This document shows, in pieces, positions 1 to 7,469 of a DNA stretch of 17,164 nucleotides (the first letter of the stretch is position 1; every line of letters starts with the position of its first letter). The stretch comes from an uncultured Eubacteriales bacterium (GTDB taxonomy: Bacteria > Bacillota > Clostridia > Oscillospirales > Butyricicoccaceae), in NCBI GenBank assembly GCA_900555855.1, contig USML01000032.1, positions 1-17,164 of the forward strand, written 5' to 3'. Under the pieces are notes generated by a model, which made no database searches, had not been told where the DNA came from, and saw only the letters and a program-made list of their open reading frames with translations. The position numbers and the translations under genes are program-made.

Positions 1-1230
1 TGCGCCTTTGCCATCAAGACCCCGGTGGGCGTTGTGGTGGTCACCGGCGACTTCAAGATCGACACCACCCCCATCGACGGCAAAATGATCGACCTGCCCC
101 GGCTGGGCGAGCTGGGCAAAAAGGGCGTTTTGCTGCTGATGATGGATTCCACCAACGCGGAGCGCCCGGGCATGGCCATGAGCGAGCGCAAGGTGGGCGA
201 CAGCCTGGACCGGGAGTTCAAGGGCTGCGACCAGCGGATCATTGTGGCGTCCTTCGCCTCCAATGTCCACCGGGTCCAGCAGATCTTCGATGTGGCCGCC
301 AAATACGGCCGGAAGGTGGCCGTCTCCGGGCGGAGCATGGAAAACATCCTGAAGGTGGGCGTGGAGCTGGGCTATCTGACCCTGCCCGCCAACACCTATA
401 TCGACCTGCACGACATCCGGAAATATCCCAAAAACAAGCTGACCATCATCACCACCGGCTCTCAGGGCGAGCCCATGAGCGCTCTCTACCGCATGGCCTT
501 TTCCGGCCACCGGCAGGTGGAGGTGGGCTTTGGTGACAAGATCCTAATCTCCGCAACGCCCATCCCCGGTAACGAAAAGCCCGTTTACACCATGATCAAC
601 GAGCTGTTCCGCAAGGGGGCGGATGTGGTCTATGAGCGGCTGGCGGATATGCATGTTTCCGGCCATGCCTGTCAGGAGGAGCTGAAGATGATGCTCTCCC
701 TGCTGCGGCCGAAGTATTTCATGCCCATGCACGGCGAATACCGCCACCTGATGGTCAACGCCGGTCTGGGCCGGGCCTGCGGCGTCCGGCCGGAGAACAT
801 CTTTATCTCCGATCTGGGCAAGGTGCTGGAGATCGGCGAAAACGGCGCCGGCTGGGGCGGGAGCGTTCCCTCCGGCCGGGTGCTGGTAGACGGCTATGGC
901 GTGGGCGATGTGGGCGCCGCCGTGCTGCGGGAGCGCAAGAGCCTCAGCGAGAGCGGCATGATCACCGTGGCCGCCGGGCTGGATATGCAGAACCGGACGC
1001 TGACTGCCGGGCCGGAGATCATCTCCCGGGGCTTTATCTTTGTCCGGGAGGCGGAGGAGCTTATGGGCGAGCTTCGGGAGCTGGCCCGGGAGACGCTGGA
1101 AAACGCGCTGGAGAAGGGCGTCACCTCCCGCAGCGCCCTGCGGGAGACGGTAAATCGCCGCCTGTCCGATTATCTCTATAAAAAGACCAAGCGGGAGCCG
1201 CTGGTGGCCACGGTGCTGCTGGAAAAATAA
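1..1230 (+). CDS. rnj: Ribonuclease J, 3' part (5' end outside window)
   Basis: The reading frame is open from base 1 (first residues CAFAIKTPVG), so the true start lies upstream. About 409 residues are present; full RNase J proteins are about 550, so roughly 145 N-terminal residues, including the HxHxDH metal motif, are missing. Visible landmarks are TGDFKID (late metallo-beta-lactamase Asp motif), DSTNAERPG at the entry to the beta-CASP region, HVSGHA and PMHGEYRHL (beta-CASP histidine motifs), and a C-terminal domain ending in YLYKKTKREPLVATVLLEK. By family knowledge this is a cytosolic zinc-dependent 5'-3' exo- and endoribonuclease for mRNA turnover and rRNA maturation in Firmicutes. A strong terminator follows the stop. 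Paralogues J1 and J2 cannot be told apart here. Confidence 0.95.
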   Translation, partial: CAFAIKTPVGVVVVTGDFKIDTTPIDGKMIDLPRLGELGKKGVLLLMMDSTNAERPGMAMSERKVGDSLDREFKGCDQRIIVASFASNVHRVQQIFDVAAKYGRKVAVSGRSMENILKVGVELGYLTLPANTYIDLHDIRKYPKNKLTIITTGSQGEPMSALYRMAFSGHRQVEVGFGDKILISATPIPGNEKPVYTMINELFRKGADVVYERLADMHVSGHACQEELKMMLSLLRPKYFMPMHGEYRHLMVNAGLGRACGVRPENIFISDLGKVLEIGENGAGWGGSVPSGRVLVDGYGVGDVGAAVLRERKSLSESGMITVAAGLDMQNRTLTAGPEIISRGFIFVREAEELMGELRELARETLENALEKGVTSRSALRETVNRRLSDYLYKKTKREPLVATVLLEK

Positions 1231-1265
1231 GCGCCTGCATAAAAAACGAAAGATTATACCGGGAG

Positions 1266-1299
1266 GAAGAGACTGCGCCTGCAGTCTCTTCTTTTATAT
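1266..1299 (+). terminator. Intrinsic terminator after the RNase J gene
   Basis: A perfect 11-bp stem is formed by GAAGAGACTGC (1266-1276) and GCAGTCTCTTC (1281-1291) around the loop GCCT. It is followed directly by TTTTATATT. It lies 35 bases after the RNase J stop, with no gene starting between, so it should end that transcript. Confidence 0.93.
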
Positions 1300-1498
1300 T
1301 TTCTGCATAAAGCCGCGGGGACAAAAGGATCTCCCGATATTTTGGCAAAGGACGCGAAAAATGGCGGCAAGTAAAAACCTGTACACAAAAGCAAGGATGA
1401 ATAAAGAATGGAATTAGGCAAAACAGCCAGAAACTATATTCATATTTTGTATATTCGTCCGTTTTTCCGGGCGGATTAGGAAATTTGAGACAAAATCA
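1300..1498. other. AT-rich intergenic region without a recognised gene
   Basis: This stretch lies between the RNase J terminator and the promoter of the M3 peptidase gene. It is visibly richer in A and T than the flanking genes, especially 1380-1460. It contains two copies of TATATTC (1435-1441 and 1450-1456) offset by 15 bases. The only small frame with an ATG is an 18-codon one at 1361-1417, which has no convincing ribosome binding site. I see no RNA family I recognise. Confidence 0.5.
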
Positions 1499-1527
1499 TT
1501 GCGTTTTCCGGGGGACTTCGCTATAAT
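1499..1527 (+). promoter_or_regulatory. Sigma-A-type promoter of the M3 peptidase gene
   Basis: A consensus -10 TATAAT (1522-1527) is preceded by TTGCGT (1499-1504, a 3/6 match to TTGACA) with an exact 17-base spacer. The predicted transcription start is near 1533-1535. That leaves a leader of about 22 bases containing AAAAGGAGG and places the ATG at 1536 at the very 5' end, which argues for translation from 1557. Confidence 0.75.
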
Positions 1528-1556
1528 GGGGCTGCATGAAAAGGAGGCGCAGACCT

Positions 1557-3251
1557 ATGAAAGTTCAACAGATGCCCTATGAGCATATCCCGCTGGAGGA
1601 GCTCCGCGGCGAGATGCGCGCCATTATCGACGGCGTCAGGACAGCAAAAAGCACAGAGGAGATCCTGGCCCTGCGGCAGCGGTATCTGGCCCTGCGGGTC
1701 CGGTACGGCACGGCGGTGAACCTTTGCTATATCCGCTACAGCTGCAACACGGCGGACGAGTATTATACGAAGGAACAGGAATATCTGGACGAGATCGGTC
1801 CCGAAATGAGCAGCCTGGACACGGAATACGGCAATGCGCTTTTGTCCTCCCCCTTCCGGGCGGAGCTGGAGAAGGCGCTTTCTCCGGTCTATTTCCGCTA
1901 TCTCGAGGTGGCCTCCAAGGCCATGTCTCCCATGATTGTGGAGGACATGGTCGAGGAAAATAAGCTGGTCAGTGAATATTCCAAATATATGGCGGCGCTG
2001 GAGTTTGAGTTCCGGGGCGAAAAGCTTTCCCGGGCGGCGCTGGCAAAATATTTCAAGGACGACGACCGGGAGACACGGCGGGAGGCTTATCAGGTCTTCG
2101 GCACGGAGATGAACCGGCACGCGGAGAAGCTGGACGATATCTACGACCGCATGGTCAAGGTCCGGGACCGGATGGCCAAAAAGATGGGCTATCGGAACTT
2201 CGTGGAGCTGGGCTATTACCGGATGAACCGGGTGTGCTACGGCCAGCCGGAGGTAGAGATCTTCCGCCGCAATATCCTGCAGGCCATCGTGCCCGCGGTT
2301 TCCCGTCTGCGGCTGGAAAATGCCCGGGATCTGGGCATTGATACCTATCGCTTCTACGACGATGGCGTGGTCATCCCCGGCGGCGACCCCAAGCCGCTGG
2401 GCGGCAAGAAGGAGATCTTCCGGGCGGCGAAGGAAATGTACCATGAAATGAGCGCCGAGGCCGGCGACTTTATCGATCTGATGCTGGAAAATGACGCCTT
2501 CGATGTGGACGCCCGCAAAAACAAGTGGGGCGGCGGCTACTGCACGGAGATCCCCGCCTATAAGCAGCCCTTTATCCTGGCCAACTTCAACGGCACGGCG
2601 GGCGATGTGGATGTGATGACCCATGAAGCGGGCCACGCCTTCAACGCCTACCTGATCGCCGACAACAAATTCGCCCTGGAGATCGGCTGCGGCGGCATGG
2701 AGACCGCCGAGACCCATTCCATGAGCATGGAGTTCTTCGCCTGGAAGTATATCGAAAAGTTCTTCGGCGAAAATGCGGAGAAATATAAGTATATGCACGC
2801 GCTGGACGCCTTCTCCTTCCTGCCCTACGGCACCATGGTGGACGCCTTCCAGCACATCGTCTACGAGCATCCGGAGATGACGCCCGCCCAGCGGAACCAG
2901 GCCTGGAAGGAGCTGGAGGGCAGGTTCCGCCCCCATATCCATCTGGAGGGCATCCCCTTCATCGAGGATGGCCGCCGGTGGCAGTATCAGATGCACATTT
3001 ATGAATCTCCGTTCTACTACATCGACTATGTCCTGGCGCAGACGGCGGCCTTCGGCTTTTTGCTGCAGTCCCGGGAGGATTATGACTTGGCCTTCCAGCG
3101 CTATCTGCGGCTGATGCGGCAGGGCGGCGAGCAGTATTATGACCGTCTGCTGGAGGAAGCCCACATCCCCTCTCCCTTTAAGGAGGGCGCGCTGGATACG
3201 CTGGCAGAGCGGGTGGAAGCGCTGCTCCGACAGGTAAAACCAACCAAATAA
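1557..3251 (+). CDS. M3 family oligoendopeptidase
   Basis: This encodes a 564-residue zinc metallopeptidase of the M3 (PepF/thimet) family. The zinc motif HEAGH is at residues 356-360 (His356, Glu357, His360). The third ligand is probably Glu385 in the ETHSMSMEFF stretch, 25 residues on, as the family expects. The length is normal for M3 oligoendopeptidases. No signal peptide or membrane segment is seen, so it should act in the cytosol on short peptides. The start is set at 1557 because AAAAGGAGG (1539-1547) sits 9 bases upstream; the in-frame ATG at 1536 precedes that site and adds only MKRRRRP. Its own promoter makes it a separate unit from the downstream peptide transporter, though the two jobs fit together. 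Subfamily substrate preference cannot be read from the sequence. Confidence 0.93.
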   Translation: MKVQQMPYEHIPLEELRGEMRAIIDGVRTAKSTEEILALRQRYLALRVRYGTAVNLCYIRYSCNTADEYYTKEQEYLDEIGPEMSSLDTEYGNALLSSPFRAELEKALSPVYFRYLEVASKAMSPMIVEDMVEENKLVSEYSKYMAALEFEFRGEKLSRAALAKYFKDDDRETRREAYQVFGTEMNRHAEKLDDIYDRMVKVRDRMAKKMGYRNFVELGYYRMNRVCYGQPEVEIFRRNILQAIVPAVSRLRLENARDLGIDTYRFYDDGVVIPGGDPKPLGGKKEIFRAAKEMYHEMSAEAGDFIDLMLENDAFDVDARKNKWGGGYCTEIPAYKQPFILANFNGTAGDVDVMTHEAGHAFNAYLIADNKFALEIGCGGMETAETHSMSMEFFAWKYIEKFFGENAEKYKYMHALDAFSFLPYGTMVDAFQHIVYEHPEMTPAQRNQAWKELEGRFRPHIHLEGIPFIEDGRRWQYQMHIYESPFYYIDYVLAQTAAFGFLLQSREDYDLAFQRYLRLMRQGGEQYYDRLLEEAHIPSPFKEGALDTLAERVEALLRQVKPTK

Positions 3252-3272
3252 AACGGTTTTTGGCTGGAAAGC

Positions 3273-3295
3273 GGGGAAAAAATGACCGTTTCCCC
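3273..3295 (+). other. Weak stem-loop after the M3 peptidase gene
   Basis: GGGGAAA (3273-3279) can pair with TTTCCCC (3289-3295). An alternative, mutually exclusive pairing is AAACGGT (3251-3257) with ACCGTTT (3285-3291). Neither is followed by a T-run, so termination here is uncertain. Either could stabilise the 3' end of the mRNA. Confidence 0.3.
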
Positions 3296-3325
3296 TTGAA
3301 AAACCATCCATAAATATGATATAAT
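3296..3325 (+). promoter_or_regulatory. Extended -10 promoter of the four-helix membrane protein gene
   Basis: TTGAAA (3296-3301) and TATAAT (3320-3325) are separated by 18 bases, and TGA just before the -10 gives the extended TGnTATAAT form. The predicted transcription start is near 3332, leaving a leader of about 65 bases before the ATG at 3399. It is one of the best-matching promoters in the window. Confidence 0.8.
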
Positions 3326-3343
3326 CAATGCAGTTTACGATGC

Positions 3344-3385
3344 AGCCGATGGCTCCGGGGAAAAGCGCAGTGGACGCCCTCGGCT
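3344..3385 (+). promoter_or_regulatory. Possible folded mRNA leader
   Basis: AGCCGA (3344-3349) can pair with TCGGCT (3380-3385), closing a fold in which GCG and CGC can form an inner stem. The helix ends a few bases before the AAAAGG ribosome binding site of the gene at 3399. It matches no riboswitch family I can name and may be chance in GC-rich sequence. Confidence 0.25.
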
Positions 3386-3398
3386 TGAAAAGGAAAAA

Positions 3399-3950
3399 AT
3401 GGCAAAACGCAAATATGTAAAAGACTATAAGCTGGTCCATTCCGTGGACGAAAAGGGAAAGGTCCGCACCCGGGCGGAATACGCCGGGGATCGGTTCTGC
3501 TTCGTTCAGGAGCGGGAGACCATCCGCCGTCAGGCGAAGCTGGCCGCCGCAGCCTGCGGGCTGGCGTGGCTCTGCTATATCGGCTCGCTGCTGCTCAATA
3601 CCGGGGCCATGCGGTGCTTTTATATCTCGATGCCTTATGTTTTCACGGCGCTGCCGCTGTGGAAGCTTTCCGCTTCCGTCGTAACGGCCCTGACGGTGGA
3701 GGAGCCCATGCACCGGCGGCACTCCCATCAGGTCTCCATGCATTATCCCCCTGCCGCCCTGTGGACCGGGGCGCTGCCGGCGGTCTCGCTGGCGGGCATC
3801 GCCATCACGGCGGCGCTGGGCAAGGGGAGCTTCGTCACCCACGATCTTTTCTTTTCCCTGCTGGGCGCGGCCATAGTGGCCTGCGCGGCCTTCTGCTTTG
3901 CCCGGCGCAAAGTTTTCGCCACAAAAAAGCTGGAAAAGGAAACAAATTGA
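3399..3950 (+). CDS. Four-helix membrane protein of unknown function
   Basis: I do not recognise this 183-residue protein. It starts with a basic, soluble stretch of about 45 residues (MAKRKYVKDYKLVHSVDEKG), followed by four hydrophobic segments at roughly residues 46-66, 70-95, 122-143 and 148-168, and ends with a lysine-rich tail. No catalytic or binding motif stands out. The ATG at 3399 is preceded by AAAAGG with a short spacer, a weaker site than those of its neighbours. It has its own promoter. Its stop overlaps the candidate -35 of the transporter promoter, and the next gene starts 70 bases later, so read-through into the transporter operon is possible. A link to peptide uptake would only be inferred from position. 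Confidence 0.7.
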   Translation: MAKRKYVKDYKLVHSVDEKGKVRTRAEYAGDRFCFVQERETIRRQAKLAAAACGLAWLCYIGSLLLNTGAMRCFYISMPYVFTALPLWKLSASVVTALTVEEPMHRRHSHQVSMHYPPAALWTGALPAVSLAGIAITAALGKGSFVTHDLFFSLLGAAIVACAAFCFARRKVFATKKLEKETN

Positions 3951-3976
3951 CCCTGCATTCATAGGTTTATTATACG
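3947..3976 (+). promoter_or_regulatory. Candidate promoter of the peptide transporter operon
   Basis: TTGACC (3947-3952, 5/6 match to TTGACA) overlaps the stop of the upstream gene. Two -10 choices follow: TATACG (3971-3976) with an 18-base spacer, or TATTAT (3968-3973) with a short 15-base spacer. Neither is ideal, so the assignment is tentative. The -10 region lies inside the palindrome at 3966-3996. Confidence 0.45.
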
Positions 3977-3996
3977 CAGCAGCTGCGTTTAATAAA
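3966..3996. promoter_or_regulatory. 31-bp near-perfect palindrome, candidate operator
   Basis: The left arm TTTATTATACGCAGC (3966-3980) and right arm GCTGCGTTTAATAAA (3982-3996) are reverse complements with one mismatch, around a single central A (3981). The one-base centre suits a dimeric protein binding to DNA better than an RNA hairpin, and no T-run follows. Its place over the probable -10 and transcription start of the transporter operon is a classical repressor position. No regulator gene lies in the window, so the protein partner is unknown. Confidence 0.5.
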
Positions 3997-4020
3997 GAAA
4001 TTTACAAGGAGGAAATACGA

Positions 4021-6339
4021 ATGAGCACCTTCAAAAAGATGCTGGCGCTGGTCCTGGCTCTGACCATGGTCTTCTGCCTGGCCGCCTGCGGCAACACAAA
4101 CAAGCCCGGCGATGACAAAGATCAGCCCACACCCGACAATCCCACCCCCGTGGATCCCACCCCCGTGGATCCCACTCCCGCCCCCGCTGACACCACTCTG
4201 GTCTACGCGACTGCGACCTTTGGCCAGAAGTTCAGCCCCTTCTTCTCCACCACCGCTTACGACACCGAGGTGTATGAGATGTTCACCGGCGGTCTGCTGG
4301 CTGCGGACCGTGGCGGCGCCATCATCATGAACGGTATCGAAGGCGAGACCGTCACCTACAATGGCACGGACTATACCTATTACGGTATGGGCAATGTGGA
4401 GGTCGTTCAGAACGACGATGGCAGCGTGGATTATTTCCTGACCATGCGTGACGACATCAAGTTCTCCGACGGCACTCCCGCCACCATCGACGATGTCATC
4501 TTCGGCATCTATGTGTACTGTGATCCCACCTATGACGGATCCTCTACCATCTACGCGCTGCCCATCGAGGGCATGGACGAGTATTATCACTCTCAGTCCT
4601 ATAAGGATGCGCTGATCCTGGCCGCTGGCCGCGATGCTACCTCTGACCTCTTCACCGCGGACGAAGCTGCGACCTACTGGGCCGCGTGGGATGCCGCCGG
4701 CGCCAAGTTTGCGCAGGAGATCGTGGACTATGTCAAGAGCGCCGGCTACAATGCCGAGACCGACTCTGTGGCTGCCTGCGCCGCCAACTGGGGCTTCGAG
4801 CTGGATGAGTCCGCCACCGTCGCCGATTTCTTCAACGCCATTGCGGAGAAGTATGCCTACATCATCGCCGACATGGAATCGGAAACCGCCGGCTCCAGCC
4901 TGCAGGATCTGATCAACGCCGAGCTGGGCGACAAGGCCGAGTCTTATAAGGCACTGATCAACACCAGCAATGTGGATTACATCAAGGGCATCATCCGTAC
5001 CGGTGATTACACCATGACCGTGCACATGACCGAGTATGATGCGACTGCCATTTACAACATGGGCTTCACCATTGCCCCCCTGCATCACTATGGCGATAAG
5101 TCTCAGTATGACTATGAGAACCACAAGTTCGGCTTCCCCAAGGGCGATCTGAGCATCGTCAAGTCCAAGACCACCGATCCCCTGGGCTGCGGCCCCTACA
5201 TCTATCAGGGCTACGCCAACGGCGTCGTCACCCTGAAGGCCAACCCCAACTACTTCCTGGGCGCTCCCAAGATCGAGACCATCCTGATGCAGGAATCTGT
5301 CGACTCTGACTATGTCCCCGGCATCGTTACCGGCACCTTCGACCTGGCGCAGCCCTCCATCTCTGCGGATACCGTTGCCGCTCTGAAGGACGCCAACTCC
5401 AACAGCGAGCTCACCGGCGACACGCTGACCACCTATCTGGTGGACTACCGCGGCTATGGCTACCTGGGCATCAACGCCGACCTGGTCAACATCGACGGCC
5501 AGCCCGCCTCCGATGCCTCCAAGGCGCTGCGCAAGGGCTTCATGACCCTGCTCGCGGTCTATCGTGACACGGTTATCAATTCCTACTACGGCGATCGCGC
5601 CGCTGTCATCCAGTATCCCATCTCCAACACCAGCTGGGCCGCTCCGCAGCCTGCGGACGAGGGCTATAAGACTGCTTACTCCACCGATGTGGACGGCAAC
5701 CCCATCTACGATTCCAGCATGAACGACGAGCAGAAGTATGCTGCCGCCAAGACCGCTGCCATCGGCTACTTTAAGGCTGCCGGCTTCACCTATGACGAGG
5801 CCGCCGGCAAGTTTACCGACGCCACCCAGACCTGGGAGATCATGATCCCCGGCTCCGGCCAGCAGGATCACCCCTCTTACGGCGTTGCCACCGCTGCCTC
5901 TGAGGTCCTGCACTCTCTCGGCATCACCCTGCAGGTCAACGATGTTGGTACTGCCGTCTGGAACAACGCTCTGGAGAGCAATACTGCCATGATGTGGGCC
6001 GCTGCCTGGCAGTCCACCGTCGACCCCGACATGACGCAGGTCTACCACAGCAGCAACGCCCACGGCAAGGGCACCAACTCCAACCACTATCAGGTTGATG
6101 ACGCTGAGCTGGATGCTCTGATCGTTGCCGGCCGCAAGAGCGCCGACACCGAGGAGCGCAAGTCTATCTATCGCGACGCCATGGATATCATCATGGATTG
6201 GGGCTGCGAGCTGCCGCTGTATCAGCGCAAGGATTGCACCGTCGTTTCCACCATTCGCGTTGACAATGACACCATGCCCAAGGATATGACCCCCTACTGG
6301 GGCTGGAAGGCTGAGATCGAGACTCTGGCCGTCAAATAA
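4021..6339 (+). CDS. oppA: Oligopeptide ABC transporter substrate-binding lipoprotein (SBP family 5)
   Basis: This 772-residue exported lipoprotein captures peptides outside the membrane for the permease encoded downstream. The ATG at 4021 is chosen because AAGGAGG (4006-4012) lies 8 bases upstream and a signal peptide with a lipobox follows (LAAC, lipidated Cys23). A proline-rich linker of PTPxD repeats tethers the binding domain. Family 5 features include FSDGTPATIDDVIFGIYVY near residue 150 and a C-terminal stretch typical of peptide binders (DAMDIIMDWGCELPLYQRKD). Family members are usually about 520-600 residues; the excess lies mainly at residues 185-315, an acidic, alanine-rich insertion. 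A stem-loop separates it from the permease genes, which would let it be made in excess. Specificity (peptide, dipeptide, nickel) is not certain, but peptide is the best guess. Confidence 0.92.
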   Translation: MSTFKKMLALVLALTMVFCLAACGNTNKPGDDKDQPTPDNPTPVDPTPVDPTPAPADTTLVYATATFGQKFSPFFSTTAYDTEVYEMFTGGLLAADRGGAIIMNGIEGETVTYNGTDYTYYGMGNVEVVQNDDGSVDYFLTMRDDIKFSDGTPATIDDVIFGIYVYCDPTYDGSSTIYALPIEGMDEYYHSQSYKDALILAAGRDATSDLFTADEAATYWAAWDAAGAKFAQEIVDYVKSAGYNAETDSVAACAANWGFELDESATVADFFNAIAEKYAYIIADMESETAGSSLQDLINAELGDKAESYKALINTSNVDYIKGIIRTGDYTMTVHMTEYDATAIYNMGFTIAPLHHYGDKSQYDYENHKFGFPKGDLSIVKSKTTDPLGCGPYIYQGYANGVVTLKANPNYFLGAPKIETILMQESVDSDYVPGIVTGTFDLAQPSISADTVAALKDANSNSELTGDTLTTYLVDYRGYGYLGINADLVNIDGQPASDASKALRKGFMTLLAVYRDTVINSYYGDRAAVIQYPISNTSWAAPQPADEGYKTAYSTDVDGNPIYDSSMNDEQKYAAAKTAAIGYFKAAGFTYDEAAGKFTDATQTWEIMIPGSGQQDHPSYGVATAASEVLHSLGITLQVNDVGTAVWNNALESNTAMMWAAAWQSTVDPDMTQVYHSSNAHGKGTNSNHYQVDDAELDALIVAGRKSADTEERKSIYRDAMDIIMDWGCELPLYQRKDCTVVSTIRVDNDTMPKDMTPYWGWKAEIETLAVK
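4126..4185 (+). repeat. Four tandem 15-bp units in the lipoprotein linker
   Basis: Four 15-bp units code for PTPDN, PTPVD, PTPVD and PTPAP. The two central units (4141-4155 and 4156-4170) are identical at the DNA level. They form the flexible spacer just after the lipid anchor. Identical in-frame tandem units can change copy number by slippage without breaking the gene. Confidence 0.85.
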
Positions 6340-6388
6340 GACAGACTGACCACGCAATTATCCTGATTCAACCCAAGTAAAACTGGAT

Positions 6389-6420
6389 CGAAAAGGAGGG
6401 AGAAGCCTCCCTCCTTTTCG
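6389..6420 (+). terminator. Stem-loop between the binding protein and permease genes
   Basis: CGAAAAGGAGGGAG (6389-6402) pairs perfectly with CTCCCTCCTTTTCG (6407-6420) around an AAGC loop. The GC stem followed by TTTT within the right arm has the form of an intrinsic terminator, and the AAAA on the left would make it bidirectional. I see no convincing promoter before the next gene at 6467, so it more likely acts as a partial terminator or 3' mRNA shield that raises binding-protein levels over permease levels. Confidence 0.8.
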
Positions 6421-6466
6421 TATCATCAGCTGTGAAACAAATAATTGAAGAAAGCAGTGAAACGAA

Positions 6467-7456
6467 ATGCTCAAATACACAGTAAAACGTTTGCTTTACA
6501 GCGTGATCATTCTGTTCTTTGTCATGTTCATCGTTTATACTCTGATGTACAACATGCCGATGGGCTTCATCGAGACAAAGGCCCGTGAGCTGGCGTCCCG
6601 TCCCGGTGCGGCCAAGAGCTATGCGGAATGGCTGGCAGATCTGAACGCGCAGTATGGTATGGACAAAGGCGTCGTACAAGGTTACTTTGTATGGCTGAAG
6701 AGCGCTGTCAAAGGCGAATGGGGCGACAGCTGGTACTGGACCGTCCCCGTTACGCAGCAGTTTAGGAACACCGTTTGGTACAGCTTCGCGCTTAGCCTGA
6801 TCTCTCTTGTTTTTGAGGTCATCATTGCCATCCCGCTGGGCATTGCAGCGGCAAAAAAGCAGTATAGCTTTACCGACTATTTCACAACGGTGGTGTCTAT
6901 GATATGTATATCTATGCCCACCTTCTTTCTGGCGACCCTTCTGAAGTATATCTTCTCTGTCAAGCTGGGATGGTTCGACCTTTCCGGTATGCAGGGCAGA
7001 AACTATCAGAATCTGTCTGAATTTGGAAAATTCCTGGATGTGGCAAAGCACTTTGTCCTTCCTGCTATCACCATCGTAATCATCAGTATCGGCGGCCTGA
7101 TGCGTTACACCCGTACCAATATGCTGGAGGTGCTGAATGCCGACTATATCCGGACAGCTCGGGCCAAGGGCGTTCCGGAGAAGCAGGTCATCAACAAGCA
7201 CGCCTTCCGCAACACGCTGATCCCGCTGATCACCACGCTGGGCGGAAGCCTCCCCGGCCTGTTCTCCGGCGCGCTGATCACGGAGACCCTGTTTTCCATC
7301 CGCGGCATCGGTTATGCCTCCTATCACTCCATGGAGCAGGCAGATATCCCCTTTACCATGTTTTATCTTGCCTTTATCTCCATCCTGACCCTGCTGGGCA
7401 ACCTGATTTCCGACCTGCTGTACGCCGCGGCTGACCCCCGCGTGCGGCTGAGCTGA
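6467..7456 (+). CDS. oppB: Oligopeptide ABC transporter permease, OppB type
   Basis: This 329-residue integral membrane protein forms half of the peptide channel. The N-terminus MLKYTVKRLLYSVIILF is typical of OppB/DppB and fixes the start at 6467, although the ribosome binding site is weak (only GAAA-type sequence upstream). Six hydrophobic segments fit the family pattern. The cytoplasmic EAA loop that docks on the ATPase is at about residues 224-245 (YIRTARAKGVPEKQV). The length is normal, unlike its OppC partner. It lies 127 bases after the binding-protein gene, beyond a stem-loop, and 13 bases before oppC. The weak start signal would further lower its yield relative to the binding protein. 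Confidence 0.93.
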   Translation: MLKYTVKRLLYSVIILFFVMFIVYTLMYNMPMGFIETKARELASRPGAAKSYAEWLADLNAQYGMDKGVVQGYFVWLKSAVKGEWGDSWYWTVPVTQQFRNTVWYSFALSLISLVFEVIIAIPLGIAAAKKQYSFTDYFTTVVSMICISMPTFFLATLLKYIFSVKLGWFDLSGMQGRNYQNLSEFGKFLDVAKHFVLPAITIVIISIGGLMRYTRTNMLEVLNADYIRTARAKGVPEKQVINKHAFRNTLIPLITTLGGSLPGLFSGALITETLFSIRGIGYASYHSMEQADIPFTMFYLAFISILTLLGNLISDLLYAAADPRVRLS

Positions 7457-7469
7457 TGGAGGTGCGAGT

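Noticed and set aside
1361..1417. 18-codon frame between RNase J and the M3 peptidase
   Set aside because: No proper ribosome binding site, no promoter immediately upstream and no recognisable leader-peptide feature.
1536..1556. Upstream ATG of the M3 peptidase gene (adds MKRRRRP)
   Set aside because: It lies before the AAAAGGAGG site and at the predicted transcript start, so it has no binding site of its own.
3251..3295. Terminator after the M3 peptidase gene
   Set aside because: Two alternative 7-bp stems exist but neither has a T-run, so I list only a weak stem-loop.
3340..3390. Fluoride or other riboswitch in the leader of the membrane protein gene
   Set aside because: A GATGG-type stretch and a closing helix are present, but the rest does not fit the conserved core of any riboswitch I know.
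1521..3962. Very long open frame on the minus strand opposite the M3 peptidase and membrane protein genes
   Set aside because: It lies opposite two well-supported genes, gives low-complexity His/Gly/Leu-rich protein without a known domain, and is explained by few stop codons in GC-rich antisense sequence.
4126..4185. CRISPR-like repeats
   Set aside because: The 15-bp units are contiguous, in frame and code for a proline-rich linker; there are no spacers.
3970..6357. 795-codon open frame on the minus strand opposite oppA
   Set aside because: The translation is Gly/Val/Asp/Ile repetitive, mirrors the codon pattern of oppA and has no recognisable motif. Similar frames opposite oppC, citE and citF were rejected for the same reason.
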